Positions 43,554-51,600 of a stretch of DNA of 64,000 bases are shown here, one piece after another (within the stretch, counting starts at the first letter, position 1; each line of letters opens with the position of its first letter). The notes below the pieces were generated by a model. It did not search any database. It saw only the letters and a program-made list of their open reading frames with translations, and had not been told where the DNA came from. The position numbers were made by a program, and so were the translations under genes. This DNA is from Actimicrobium antarcticum (GTDB lineage: Bacteria > Pseudomonadota > Gammaproteobacteria > Burkholderiales > Burkholderiaceae_D): assembly GCF_039536745.1 (NCBI RefSeq), contig NZ_BAAAZE010000005.1, positions 496,001-560,000 of the forward strand. The letters run 5' to 3'.

Positions 43554-44783
43554 ATGACCCAACTCTCGCTGGAAAAAGACAAGATCCGCTTTCTGTTACT
43601 GGAAGGCGTACACAAGAATGCGCTGGATGTTCTGAGCCGCAGCGGTTACACGAATGTCGAATCGCTGCCGACCGCGCTCGACGAAGCGGCGCTGATCGAG
43701 AAGATCCGTGACGCCCATTTTGTGGGCATTCGTTCCCGCACGCAGATCACCGAAGCGGTGCTGGAAGCGGCCGAAAAGCTGGTCGCGATCGGCTGCTTTT
43801 GTATCGGCACCAATCAGGTTGATCTGGGCGCGGCGATGCTGCGCGGTATCCCGGTCTTCAACGCACCGTATTCCAATACCCGCTCGGTGGCCGAACTGGT
43901 GCTGGCCGAAACCATCCTGCTGTTGCGCGGCATCCCCGAAAAAAATGCGCTGGTCCATCGTGGCGGCTGGTCGAAATCGGCCGAAGGCTCGTTCGAGACC
44001 CGCGGCAAGACATTGGGCATCGTCGGTTACGGCAGCATTGGCAGCCAGTTGTCGGTTCTGGCCGAATCGCTCGGCATGACGGTGATTTACTTCGACGTCA
44101 TTACCAAACTGCCGTTGGGGAATGCCCATCAGGTCGAGTCGCTCAATGATTTGCTGGCGCAAGCCGATGTGGTGACCTTGCATGTTCCCGAAAACGAATC
44201 GACCCGCGACATGATGGGCGCGGCGCAATTCGCCAAAATGAAGCTGGGCAGCATTTTCATTAATGCCGCGCGCGGCACCTGCGTCGACATCGATGCGCTG
44301 GCCGCGGCGCTGGACAGCAAGCATCTTGGCGGCGCCGCCGTCGATGTGTTTCCGAAAGAGCCGAAAGCCAATAGCGAAGAATTCCTGTCTCCGCTGCGCC
44401 GTTTCGATAACGTGATCCTGACGCCGCATATCGGCGGCTCGACGCTGGAAGCGCAGGCCAACATCGGACTCGAGGTCGCAGAAAAGTTTGCCCGTTATTC
44501 CGACACCGGCTCGACGCTATCGGCGGTGAATTTTCCGGAAGTCGCCGTGCCGCTGTTTGGCGGCCAGCATCGCCTGTTGCATATCCACCAGAACATCCCT
44601 GGCGTGCTGTCCGCCATCAACCGGATTTTTGCGGAAAACGGCATCAACATCTCGGCGCAGAGCCTGATGACCAATGCATCGATTGGCTATCTGGTGATGG
44701 ATGTGCCGGCCGGGTGTTCGACGGTCGCGCTGGAGAAACTGCATGGGATTGAGGGGACGATCCGGACGCGGGTTTTGTACTAG
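43554..44783 (+). CDS. serA: D-3-phosphoglycerate dehydrogenase SerA
   Basis: 409 residues. It oxidises 3-phosphoglycerate as the first step of serine synthesis. The NAD motif is GIVGYGSIGSQL, catalytic residues include the Arg in FINAARGTCVDIDAL and the His in LTPHIGGST, and a C-terminal ACT domain (about 335-409) for serine feedback is present. The length matches the E. coli type. The start at 43554 (MTQLSLEKDKI) is the E. coli-like one. Confidence 0.96.
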   Translation: MTQLSLEKDKIRFLLLEGVHKNALDVLSRSGYTNVESLPTALDEAALIEKIRDAHFVGIRSRTQITEAVLEAAEKLVAIGCFCIGTNQVDLGAAMLRGIPVFNAPYSNTRSVAELVLAETILLLRGIPEKNALVHRGGWSKSAEGSFETRGKTLGIVGYGSIGSQLSVLAESLGMTVIYFDVITKLPLGNAHQVESLNDLLAQADVVTLHVPENESTRDMMGAAQFAKMKLGSIFINAARGTCVDIDALAAALDSKHLGGAAVDVFPKEPKANSEEFLSPLRRFDNVILTPHIGGSTLEAQANIGLEVAEKFARYSDTGSTLSAVNFPEVAVPLFGGQHRLLHIHQNIPGVLSAINRIFAENGINISAQSLMTNASIGYLVMDVPAGCSTVALEKLHGIEGTIRTRVLY

Positions 44784-44785
44784 CG

Positions 44786-46294
44786 CTAATTGGCGGTAAC
44801 GGCAAGATAGGCCGCCACCCACTGCTCGACGGCAGGAATCGTTGCGGCCGGGATGTGCAGTCGCAGCTTGGTGCGGCGCCACAGGATGTCGTCGGCGCTC
44901 CTGGCCCATTCGACATCAACCAGATAGCGGGCCTCTGCTTCGAACAGACCGGGAGCGATTTCCAGACCGAGATCCCGGATCGTGGTTGCTTCACCGAGCA
45001 GCACGTTGATACGGCTGCCGTACGTGCTTGCATAGCGCTTGCGCAGCCCGGCGGGCAGCCACGGATAGCGGCGTTCGAGCGTTAGCAGAAAGGCGGCGAA
45101 GTCGGCGTTCGGCAGGTCGCCTCCCGGCAGCGTTGCGCCATCGGTCCAGGCCGGTGCCGTGTTGCCCAGCGTCGGTGCCAGCATGTCGAGTGCCTGTTCG
45201 GCCAGCTTGCGATAAGTCGTGATCTTGCCGCCGAACACCGACAGCAGCGGAGCGCCTTCGCTGTCGTGCATTTCGAGTGAGTAATCGCGGGTGACGCCGG
45301 CAGCATCGGCCGAATCGTCTTCCAGCAGCGGTCGTACGCCGGAGAAAGTAGCGATCACATCCGCTGGCCCGATCTGCTGCTCGAAGTAGCGGTTGCTCAT
45401 CGCGCACAGGTAATCGATTTCACTGCCATCGATTGCTACTGTGGCCGGATCATCGTGGTATTCGATGTCGGTGGTGCCGATCAGGGTAAAGTTGTCCTCG
45501 TACGGAATGGCAAAGATGATGCGCTTGTCCGGATTCTGGAAAATATAGGCGTACGGATGGTCGAACAGCTTTTTGACGACGATATGGCTGCCCTTGACAA
45601 GCCGTACTTTTTTGCTGCTGCCGTTACTGGCCACCAGACCGAGAAACTGGTTGACCCACGGCCCTGCTGCATTGACCAGTCCGCGTGCCACCACCTCCTG
45701 CACGCGCCCGTCCTCACGCCGCAGCGTGCAGTGCCAGTGATTGCCTTCGCGCCGGGCAGCGATGCAGGTGGTGCGGGTGAGTACGGTGGCACCACGTTCG
45801 GTGGCATCCTGGGCATTGAGCACCACCAGTCGCGCATCCTGCACCCAGCCATCGGAATAAGCGAAGCCGCGCTTGAAGCCGGCTTTCAGCGGCAGCCCGG
45901 TTGGGTGGCCGGACAGCTTGATGCCCTCGGCGCCGGGCAGCAATTCCCGTTTTGCGAGGTGGTCGTAAAGGAACAGGCCGGCGCGGATCAGCCAGGCCGG
46001 CCGACCGGCCGGATCATGCGGCATCACGAAGCGCAACGGGCTGATGATGTGGGGCGCGGCACGCAGTAGCACTTCCCGCTCCTGCAGGGCCTTGCGTACC
46101 AGGGCAAATTCGTAGTATTCAAGGTAGCGCAACCCGCCATGGACCAGCTTGGTACTGGCCGACGAGGTATGTTGCGCAAGGTCGTCCTTTTCACACAGCA
46201 TGACGGATAGTCCACGGCCTGACGCATCGCGCGCAATGCCTGTACCGTTGATGCCACCGCCGATGACCAGCAGGTCGTAGATGTCCCTGTCCAT
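44786..46294 (-). CDS. glpD: Aerobic glycerol-3-phosphate dehydrogenase GlpD
   Basis: 502 residues. It is a membrane-associated flavoenzyme that oxidises sn-glycerol 3-phosphate to DHAP and feeds electrons to quinone. The FAD motif is VIGGGINGTGIARDASGRG, followed by TSSASTKLVHGGLRYLE, and the C-terminal cap domain is present. It is the last gene of the glpK-glpF-glpD run and convergent with serA (three bases between stop codons). Confidence 0.96.
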   Translation of the reverse strand: MDRDIYDLLVIGGGINGTGIARDASGRGLSVMLCEKDDLAQHTSSASTKLVHGGLRYLEYYEFALVRKALQEREVLLRAAPHIISPLRFVMPHDPAGRPAWLIRAGLFLYDHLAKRELLPGAEGIKLSGHPTGLPLKAGFKRGFAYSDGWVQDARLVVLNAQDATERGATVLTRTTCIAARREGNHWHCTLRREDGRVQEVVARGLVNAAGPWVNQFLGLVASNGSSKKVRLVKGSHIVVKKLFDHPYAYIFQNPDKRIIFAIPYEDNFTLIGTTDIEYHDDPATVAIDGSEIDYLCAMSNRYFEQQIGPADVIATFSGVRPLLEDDSADAAGVTRDYSLEMHDSEGAPLLSVFGGKITTYRKLAEQALDMLAPTLGNTAPAWTDGATLPGGDLPNADFAAFLLTLERRYPWLPAGLRKRYASTYGSRINVLLGEATTIRDLGLEIAPGLFEAEARYLVDVEWARSADDILWRRTKLRLHIPAATIPAVEQWVAAYLAVTAN

Positions 46295-46394
46295 ATTGTT
46301 TACCTTTTCCCTTTGTTGTTGCTAACAACATTTCAATGTCTTCATTGTCATTAAAATCTTCGCTATCAGATTTACAGAGCGACTGAAAGTGCGC

Positions 46395-47105
46395 TCAGAT
46401 CAGACTCTGTCCGTACAACAGTGCTGCCAGTACCGCGCCGATCACGGAGCCGACCACCGGCACCCAGGCGTAAGACCAGTCGCTGTCGCGCTTGCCGGGT
46501 ATCGGCAGCAAGGCATGCATCAGGCGCGGTCCGAGGTCGCGGGCGGCGCTCATGGCAAAGCCTGTCGTGCCGCCCAGCGAGAGTCCGATCCCGAGGACCA
46601 GCAACGCGACCGGCAGCGCGTCCATCGCACCCAGCGTTGCCTTTGGCGAGACGATGTTCAGGATTGCAAACACCAGTACAAAAGTGGCAATGATTTCGGA
46701 CATCAGGTTGGCCGGCAGGTTGCGGATCGCCGGGCCCGTGCAGAACACGGCCAGCTTGGCATCGGCGTCGCTGGTGGCGTCGAAATGGGCGCGGTACATG
46801 AACCAGACCAGCGACGAACCTGCCATCCCGCCCAGCATCTGCGCAGCGATATAGCCCGGCACGTCGGCCCACGAAAATTTACCGGCCACCGCCAGGCCGA
46901 TGGTGACCGACGGGTTCAGGTGCGCGCCGCTCAGTGCTGCCACCGTGAAGACAGCGATGAACACCGCCATCGCCCAGCCGAAGGCGATTACGATCAGGCC
47001 GCTGTTCTGACCCTTGGTCTTGTTCAGCAGGACATTGGCAACTACACCATTGCCAAGCAGTATGAGCAGGGCAGTACCCATGAATTCACCCAGTAATGAC
47101 TGCAT
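46395..47105 (-). CDS. glpF: Glycerol facilitator GlpF with altered pore motifs
   Basis: 236 residues, six membrane helices, MIP family. It should carry glycerol across the inner membrane. The two asparagine-proline-alanine boxes that define the pore are not standard: the first is NPS (residues 64-66, HLNPSVTIG) and the second is SAA (186-188, FAMSAARDLGPR), so the second pore Asn is missing. The Arg of the selectivity filter (Arg189) is kept. The frame is clean and flanked by glpK (6 bases upstream) and glpD. Either function is kept with a changed pore or the substrate differs. Confidence 0.9.
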   Translation of the reverse strand: MQSLLGEFMGTALLILLGNGVVANVLLNKTKGQNSGLIVIAFGWAMAVFIAVFTVAALSGAHLNPSVTIGLAVAGKFSWADVPGYIAAQMLGGMAGSSLVWFMYRAHFDATSDADAKLAVFCTGPAIRNLPANLMSEIIATFVLVFAILNIVSPKATLGAMDALPVALLVLGIGLSLGGTTGFAMSAARDLGPRLMHALLPIPGKRDSDWSYAWVPVVGSVIGAVLAALLYGQSLI

Positions 47106-47111
47106 GGCGGC

Positions 47112-48629
47112 CTACTTGCGCTGGCTGAGAGCAGGGGCACGGGCCCAGGTGATCGCGGCACTGACCGCGCGCTGCCAACCATGTACATGCTGCGCTACGT
47201 CCGGTGCCGACATCGATGGCGTGAAACGCTGGTCGATCTGCCACTGTCCCTGCAGGTCATCCATGCTGCTCCAGTAGCCGACTGCCAGTCCTGCCAGGTA
47301 GGCCGCGCCAAGGGCAGACGTCTCGGTAATTTTTGGCCGGATCACGTCCACACCAAGTATGTCGGACTGGAACTGCATCAGCAGATCGTTGACGGTGGCA
47401 CCGCCATCAACCCGCAGTTCCTGCACTGCCATGCCAGCATCGGCTTCCATCGCCTTGAGTACATCCATGGTCTGGTAGGCAATGCTGTCGAGGGCGGCAC
47501 GGGCAACATGGGCGGCGCTGGTGCCAAGCGTGGCACCGAACAGCGAGCCGCGTGCATTCGGATCCCAGTGCGGTGCACCAAGCCCGGCGAAGGCCGGCAC
47601 CATGTACAGGCCGTCACTATCCTTGACTTGCTGCGCCAGCTGATCGATGGCCCCAGAGCTCTTGATAATGCCGAGACCGTCGCGCAGCCATTGCACCACG
47701 GCACCGGCAATGAAAATGCTGCCTTCGAGTGCGTAATGGACTTCATCGCCGATCTGCCAGGCGACCGTGGTCAGCAGCTTGTTATTCGATTCGATCGGGC
47801 TGGTGCCGGTGTTCATCACCATGAAACAGCCGGTGCCGTAGGTATTCTTGACCATGCCGGGACGGGTACATTGCTGGCCAAATAACGCTGCCTGCTGGTC
47901 CCCGGCAATGCCCGCAATCGGAATCCCGGCGCCGAGCTGGCTGCCACTGGTGGTGCCATAGACTTCGCTCGACGAACGTACCGATGGCAGCATGCTGCGC
48001 GGGATGGTCAGCAAGGCCAGCAGTTCGTCGTCCCAGGCCAGCTTGTGTATGTCGAAGAGCATGGTGCGCGAGGCATTCGATACATCGGTCACATGCACCT
48101 TGCCCTGAGTCAGGTTCCATACCAGCCAGGAATCGATGGTGCCGAAGATCAGCTTGCCGCTCTCTGCCCGTTCGCGTGCGCCGTCGACGTTGTCGAGTAT
48201 CCACTTGATCTTGCTGCCGGAAAAGTAGGCATCAATCTGCAGGCCGGTCTTGCTGCGCACCATCTGTTCATGGCCTTGGTCTTTGAGCGCATCACAATAG
48301 TCGGCGGTACGGCGGTCCTGCCAGACGATGGCGTTGTACACCGGCACGCCGGTGGCGCGATCCCAGACGACGGTTGTTTCGCGCTGGTTGCTGATGCCGA
48401 TGGCGGCAATTGCACTGCTCTCGACACCGGCAATTGCGATCGCTTCGGAAGCAACGCCAGCCTGGCCGGCCCAGATCTCCAGCGGATTGTGCTCGACCCA
48501 GCCTGGATGCGGATAAATCTGCCGGAATTCCTTCTGCGCCACCGACACCACATTGCCCATCTGGTCAAATAGCATTGCGCGGGAGCTGCTGGTGCCCTGA
48601 TCGAAGGCGAGAATGTATTGTGTTTTCAT
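47112..48629 (-). CDS. glpK: Glycerol kinase GlpK
   Basis: 505 residues, FGGY kinase family. It phosphorylates glycerol, trapping it after entry by GlpF. AFDQGTSSSRAMLFDQMG, GIAGDQQAALFGQ and AGLGAPHWDPNARG are typical, and VDGGATVNDLLMQFQSDILG is the C-terminal FGGY block. First structural gene after the TTCG-repeat region. Followed by glpF after 6 bases. Confidence 0.97.
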   Translation of the reverse strand: MKTQYILAFDQGTSSSRAMLFDQMGNVVSVAQKEFRQIYPHPGWVEHNPLEIWAGQAGVASEAIAIAGVESSAIAAIGISNQRETTVVWDRATGVPVYNAIVWQDRRTADYCDALKDQGHEQMVRSKTGLQIDAYFSGSKIKWILDNVDGARERAESGKLIFGTIDSWLVWNLTQGKVHVTDVSNASRTMLFDIHKLAWDDELLALLTIPRSMLPSVRSSSEVYGTTSGSQLGAGIPIAGIAGDQQAALFGQQCTRPGMVKNTYGTGCFMVMNTGTSPIESNNKLLTTVAWQIGDEVHYALEGSIFIAGAVVQWLRDGLGIIKSSGAIDQLAQQVKDSDGLYMVPAFAGLGAPHWDPNARGSLFGATLGTSAAHVARAALDSIAYQTMDVLKAMEADAGMAVQELRVDGGATVNDLLMQFQSDILGVDVIRPKITETSALGAAYLAGLAVGYWSSMDDLQGQWQIDQRFTPSMSAPDVAQHVHGWQRAVSAAITWARAPALSQRK

Positions 48630-48764
48630 GATGTGTCTCCTGAGTACTGCACATTAATGCGGGATTTCACTGTCGGATTGCGCTACCAATGCCGGACCCC
48701 TGGCGTCGGTACCTGAAAACGCCCGGTGGCACCTCTGGGCAGTGAATGCGAGAATGTTGCTTTT

Positions 48765-48794
48765 ATATTCGATTATGTTCGGTTTGTTTCGTTT
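48765..48794. promoter_or_regulatory. Three tandem TTCG decamers, candidate GlpR operator
   Basis: The decamers ATATTCGATT, ATGTTCGGTT and TGTTTCGTTT follow each other without gap, placing TTCG exactly 10 bp apart (48768, 48778, 48788). DeoR-family GlpR proteins bind TTCG-containing half-sites, and glpR is the next gene. The element is 136-165 bases upstream of glpK, in the only AT-rich part of the region, so a regulatory role is likely. Binding is inferred. Confidence 0.55.
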
Positions 48795-49155
48795 GAGTAT
48801 AAGACAAAAAATTGAAAGTGACAGGATTGAATTGTAAAGTTGGCAATATGCGCTCTGGTCCGACTGGCTCACTCCTGTGTTTTGACGGTCAGCGAGACCA
48901 GGAGGTGGTGTACGACGCAGGCAGGATTCAGTTTGATGCGTCGCACGTTCAGGGGGCAATTAGCTCTGTAGGCCAGTGTTGACGAAGGCCGGTGACGATC
49001 AGTCATGAAAACAAGGCCGTGTGCGACTGCGGGCCTGGCGGCTGACATATTGCGTGTGAAGCCGCAGCTTGTAACGGTGTGAGCGGGCAGGTCGCGCTCC
49101 CACATCAGGCAATCGCTTGCCTGGATGAGATGAAATGAAAGTCATGCGCTACCGT

Positions 49156-49171
49156 CAATTTGCGCAAATTG
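49156..49171. repeat. Perfect 16-bp palindrome
   Basis: CAATTTGCGCAAATTG is its own reverse complement. It lies 39 bases beyond the glpR stop. It could be an operator for an unknown regulator; there is no further support. Confidence 0.35.
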
Positions 49172-49209
49172 GCCGAGTCGGTGTTCCGCGAGGAGAGATA
49201 CGGGTAACG

Positions 49210-49980
49210 TCAGTTCGCGCTGGCGATATGCAGCGCAATCTTGGCGGCGGCAATCATGTCCGCCATCTCGGCTGTCACCGGTGCATCGGTAAACAGCGCT
49301 GTGACCCGTGACAGATGGCCTAGTTCCACCATTGCCGGACGACCAAACTTGGAGTGGTCAGCTACCAGAAACACGTTGCGTGACTGGCTGATGATAGCCT
49401 CGGAGGTACGCACTTCACGCATGTCGTAGTCGCGCATCATGCCGTCTGTCTCGATGCTGGAGATGCCGATGATGCCGTAGTCGACCTTGAACTTGCGGAT
49501 GAATTCGATGGTTGATTCGCCGATGATGCCCATGTCACGCGGGCGCATGATGCCACCTGCGACGATCACTTCGCAGTCCTCGTAATGGCACATGGTCGCG
49601 GCTACGTTGAGGTTGTTGGTCACAACACGCAGGCCACGGTGTGCATGCAGCGCCTTGGCGACTTCCTCGGTGGTGGTGCCGAGGTTGATGAACAGCGAGG
49701 CATGGTGCGGTATGTGCTGTGCTGCCAACCGCGCGATGCGCTCCTTTTCTGCATGCAGCAGTACCTGCCGCAGCTTGTAAGCCGTGTTTTCCACGCTCGA
49801 TAGCACGCTTGCGCCACCGTGAAGGCGCTGCAGTTGGCGATTGTTGGCCAGCATTGTGATGTCGCGGCGGATGGTTTGATGGGTCACGTCGAAGTGACTG
49901 GCCAGTTTTTCCACCGTGACGTGGCCGTCGCGCTGGACCAAGGTCAGGATTTCCTGTTGCCGCTGATTGAAGATAATCAT
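49210..49980 (-). CDS. glpR: DeoR-family glycerol-3-phosphate regulon repressor GlpR
   Basis: 256 residues. The N-terminal DeoR HTH (about 6-55, RQQEILTLVQRDGHVTVEKLASHFDVTHQTIRRDI, of which HVTVEKLASHFDVTHQTIRR is the core) is followed by the DeoR sensor domain (about 75-235, with LFINLGTTTEEVAKAL and the VVTNNLNVA segment). It should repress glp genes until glycerol-3-phosphate binds. Upstream of and on the same strand as glpK-F-D, but separated by 580 bases, so it probably has its own promoter. Confidence 0.92.
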   Translation of the reverse strand: MIIFNQRQQEILTLVQRDGHVTVEKLASHFDVTHQTIRRDITMLANNRQLQRLHGGASVLSSVENTAYKLRQVLLHAEKERIARLAAQHIPHHASLFINLGTTTEEVAKALHAHRGLRVVTNNLNVAATMCHYEDCEVIVAGGIMRPRDMGIIGESTIEFIRKFKVDYGIIGISSIETDGMMRDYDMREVRTSEAIISQSRNVFLVADHSKFGRPAMVELGHLSRVTALFTDAPVTAEMADMIAAAKIALHIASAN

Positions 49981-50538
49981 GTGCTACCGAAAAAAAAGCC
50001 GCAGGGGTAGTGCGCAGTGATGCACCGAGTTATTCCGAGTATAACGCGACGCTCGTTCTGGTCATGCTAATCCTGCCCGATACCGGGACAGGACTGACAT
50101 TCGCTGTTGGGGGACAGTGGCAAAGCCGGTAGACCGGGCGCCGGTGACGATCATGTCCATGGCGAAGGTACATCGACGAGTGCTTATGCGAAGCGGCATG
50201 GTGTGCCTCGCGAGAGCTTGTACGGTTGGCAGCGTAACGTCGCCGGCGACGGCAAATTCGCGTGGCCACACGACGCCGATGGGGCCATCCAGACCGTCAC
50301 GATGCTGGAGGTCGAATGGCTGTTGGAAGGCTTAGCTGTAGGGCGAAATCAACCGCATAAAACGCTGAATTTCAGGTCGGTTTCATCGAGGATCTGGTTG
50401 AATTCTGTTGTGATTGCCGCAGTGCCGACGATGTGGTCGGACTGCTGGCACGGCAACAGCACCGCGTGGCGGCACCGGCCCCGTGTGCATGGATGCGTGC
50501 GAGGTGGCGGGCAACTGATCGTCAATCCGGGCGGATAT
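49981..50538. other. Intergenic region with insertion-sequence remnants
   Basis: About 560 bases between glpR and the HD-GYP gene. It contains the IS66-like remnant at 50107-50390. The base composition and an intact frame over the remnant, but not the full transposase genes, suggest an old deletion. I see no terminal repeats. Confidence 0.45.
50107..50390 (+). pseudogene. Fused remnant of IS66-family accessory genes (tnpA/tnpB)
   Basis: One open frame joins two recognisable pieces. Residues 21-45 of the frame (TSAYAKRHGVPRESLYGWQR) read like the helix-turn-helix of IS66 TnpA/OrfA; residues 71-89 (WLLEGLAVGRNQPHKTLNF) read like the C-terminus of TnpB/OrfB. The middle of both proteins is missing. 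After that the frame drifts into unrelated sequence. It is most simply a deletion derivative with no activity. The transposase gene tnpC is absent. Confidence 0.5.
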
Positions 50539-51600
50539 CTAAGCCGGCTCCGCATGAAACTCAACAATGGCAATGATCTCCGGCAAATGGCGCAAGAAAT
50601 GCACCACAACGTCAGGATCGAAGTGCTTGCCCGAGTTTTCGGTGATGTAAGCCACCGCCTTGTCCACCGGCCAGGCCTCCTTGTACGGACGGCTTGACGT
50701 CAGGGCATCAAAGACATCGGCGACCGCGACGATTCGTCCGGCCATCGGAATAGCCTGGCCGATCAGCCCGCCGGGGTAGCCGCTGCCATCCCATTTTTCA
50801 TGGTGGGACAGCGCAATGGTGTGGGCCAGTTGCAGTAATTCCGAGTCATCCCCGGCCAGCATGTCGGCACCGATCGAGGCGTGGGTCTTCATGATGTTGA
50901 ACTCGGATACCGTCAGCTTGCCCGGCTTGAGCAGGATTTCGTCGCGAATGCCGATCTTGCCAATATCGTGCATGGGACTGGCATGCAGCATCAGCTCGCA
51001 CTGGTCCGCGCTCCATCCCATGCTTCTGGCCAGCAGCGCCGAGACCTGACTCATGCGCACGATATGCAGGCCAGTTTCATTGTCGCGATATTCCGCCACG
51101 CGACCGAGGCGGCGCACCACCTGCAAACGTGTCTGCTTGAGGTCTTCGGTGCGCATGCGCACCATGTCTTCCAGCACCGCCTTCTGGTCATGCAACAGGC
51201 GTTGCGCCAGCTGGACATCGAGCAGGTTGCGCACGCGCATCAGTAATTCGTTGTGATCAAAAGGTTTGCCAATCAAATCACGGGCGCCCAAGGTCAGGGC
51301 CTTCAATATCTGTTCGCGGCTGTACTCGGCGGTGATGACGATGATGGGCGGCATGAACGGATCGTTCAATGCATTCAGTTGCGCCATGACCTGATAGCCA
51401 TCCAGGTGAGGCATGCTAATGTCGAGCAAGATCAAATCGGGTCGTTGCGCCTGATACCGCGCGAGCACCTCGCGCGAATCCTGGATCGGAACGAGATGGT
51501 GGTAACCCTGCCTGGCAAGAAGCTTGTTGAGCAGGCGGAGGTTGGCCTGCTCGTCATCGACGATGAAGATGCTGGAGCGTTCGATCAGGTCCGGGGTCAT
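50539..51600 (-). CDS. Response regulator with HD-GYP c-di-GMP phosphodiesterase domain
   Basis: 353 residues. A receiver domain (about 10-125, phospho-acceptor Asp60 in LILLDISMPHLDG) is joined to an HD-GYP domain (about 160-350). The HD pair is at His211-Asp212 (MHDIGKIGIRDE) and GYP at 274-276 (HHEKWDGSGYPGG), so hydrolysis of c-di-GMP is expected. The architecture is that of RpfG. Its start overlaps the stop of the upstream hybrid histidine kinase by four bases, so the kinase is its likely partner. Confidence 0.94.
   Translation of the reverse strand: MTPDLIERSSIFIVDDEQANLRLLNKLLARQGYHHLVPIQDSREVLARYQAQRPDLILLDISMPHLDGYQVMAQLNALNDPFMPPIIVITAEYSREQILKALTLGARDLIGKPFDHNELLMRVRNLLDVQLAQRLLHDQKAVLEDMVRMRTEDLKQTRLQVVRRLGRVAEYRDNETGLHIVRMSQVSALLARSMGWSADQCELMLHASPMHDIGKIGIRDEILLKPGKLTVSEFNIMKTHASIGADMLAGDDSELLQLAHTIALSHHEKWDGSGYPGGLIGQAIPMAGRIVAVADVFDALTSSRPYKEAWPVDKAVAYITENSGKHFDPDVVVHFLRHLPEIIAIVEFHAEPA

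Larger units (their letters stand above)
48630..49209. other. Long intergenic region between glpK and glpR
   Basis: About 580 bases. The part near glpK (48740-48840) is AT-rich and holds three tandem TTCG decamers. The part near glpR holds a 16-bp perfect palindrome (49156-49171). Open frames of 78 and 101 codons on the minus strand lack ribosome sites and recognisable content and are not called. Confidence 0.5.

Noticed and set aside
48654..49105. Possible small genes of 78 and 101 codons between glpK and glpR
   Set aside because: No ribosome site and no recognisable content; the region is better explained as regulatory DNA.
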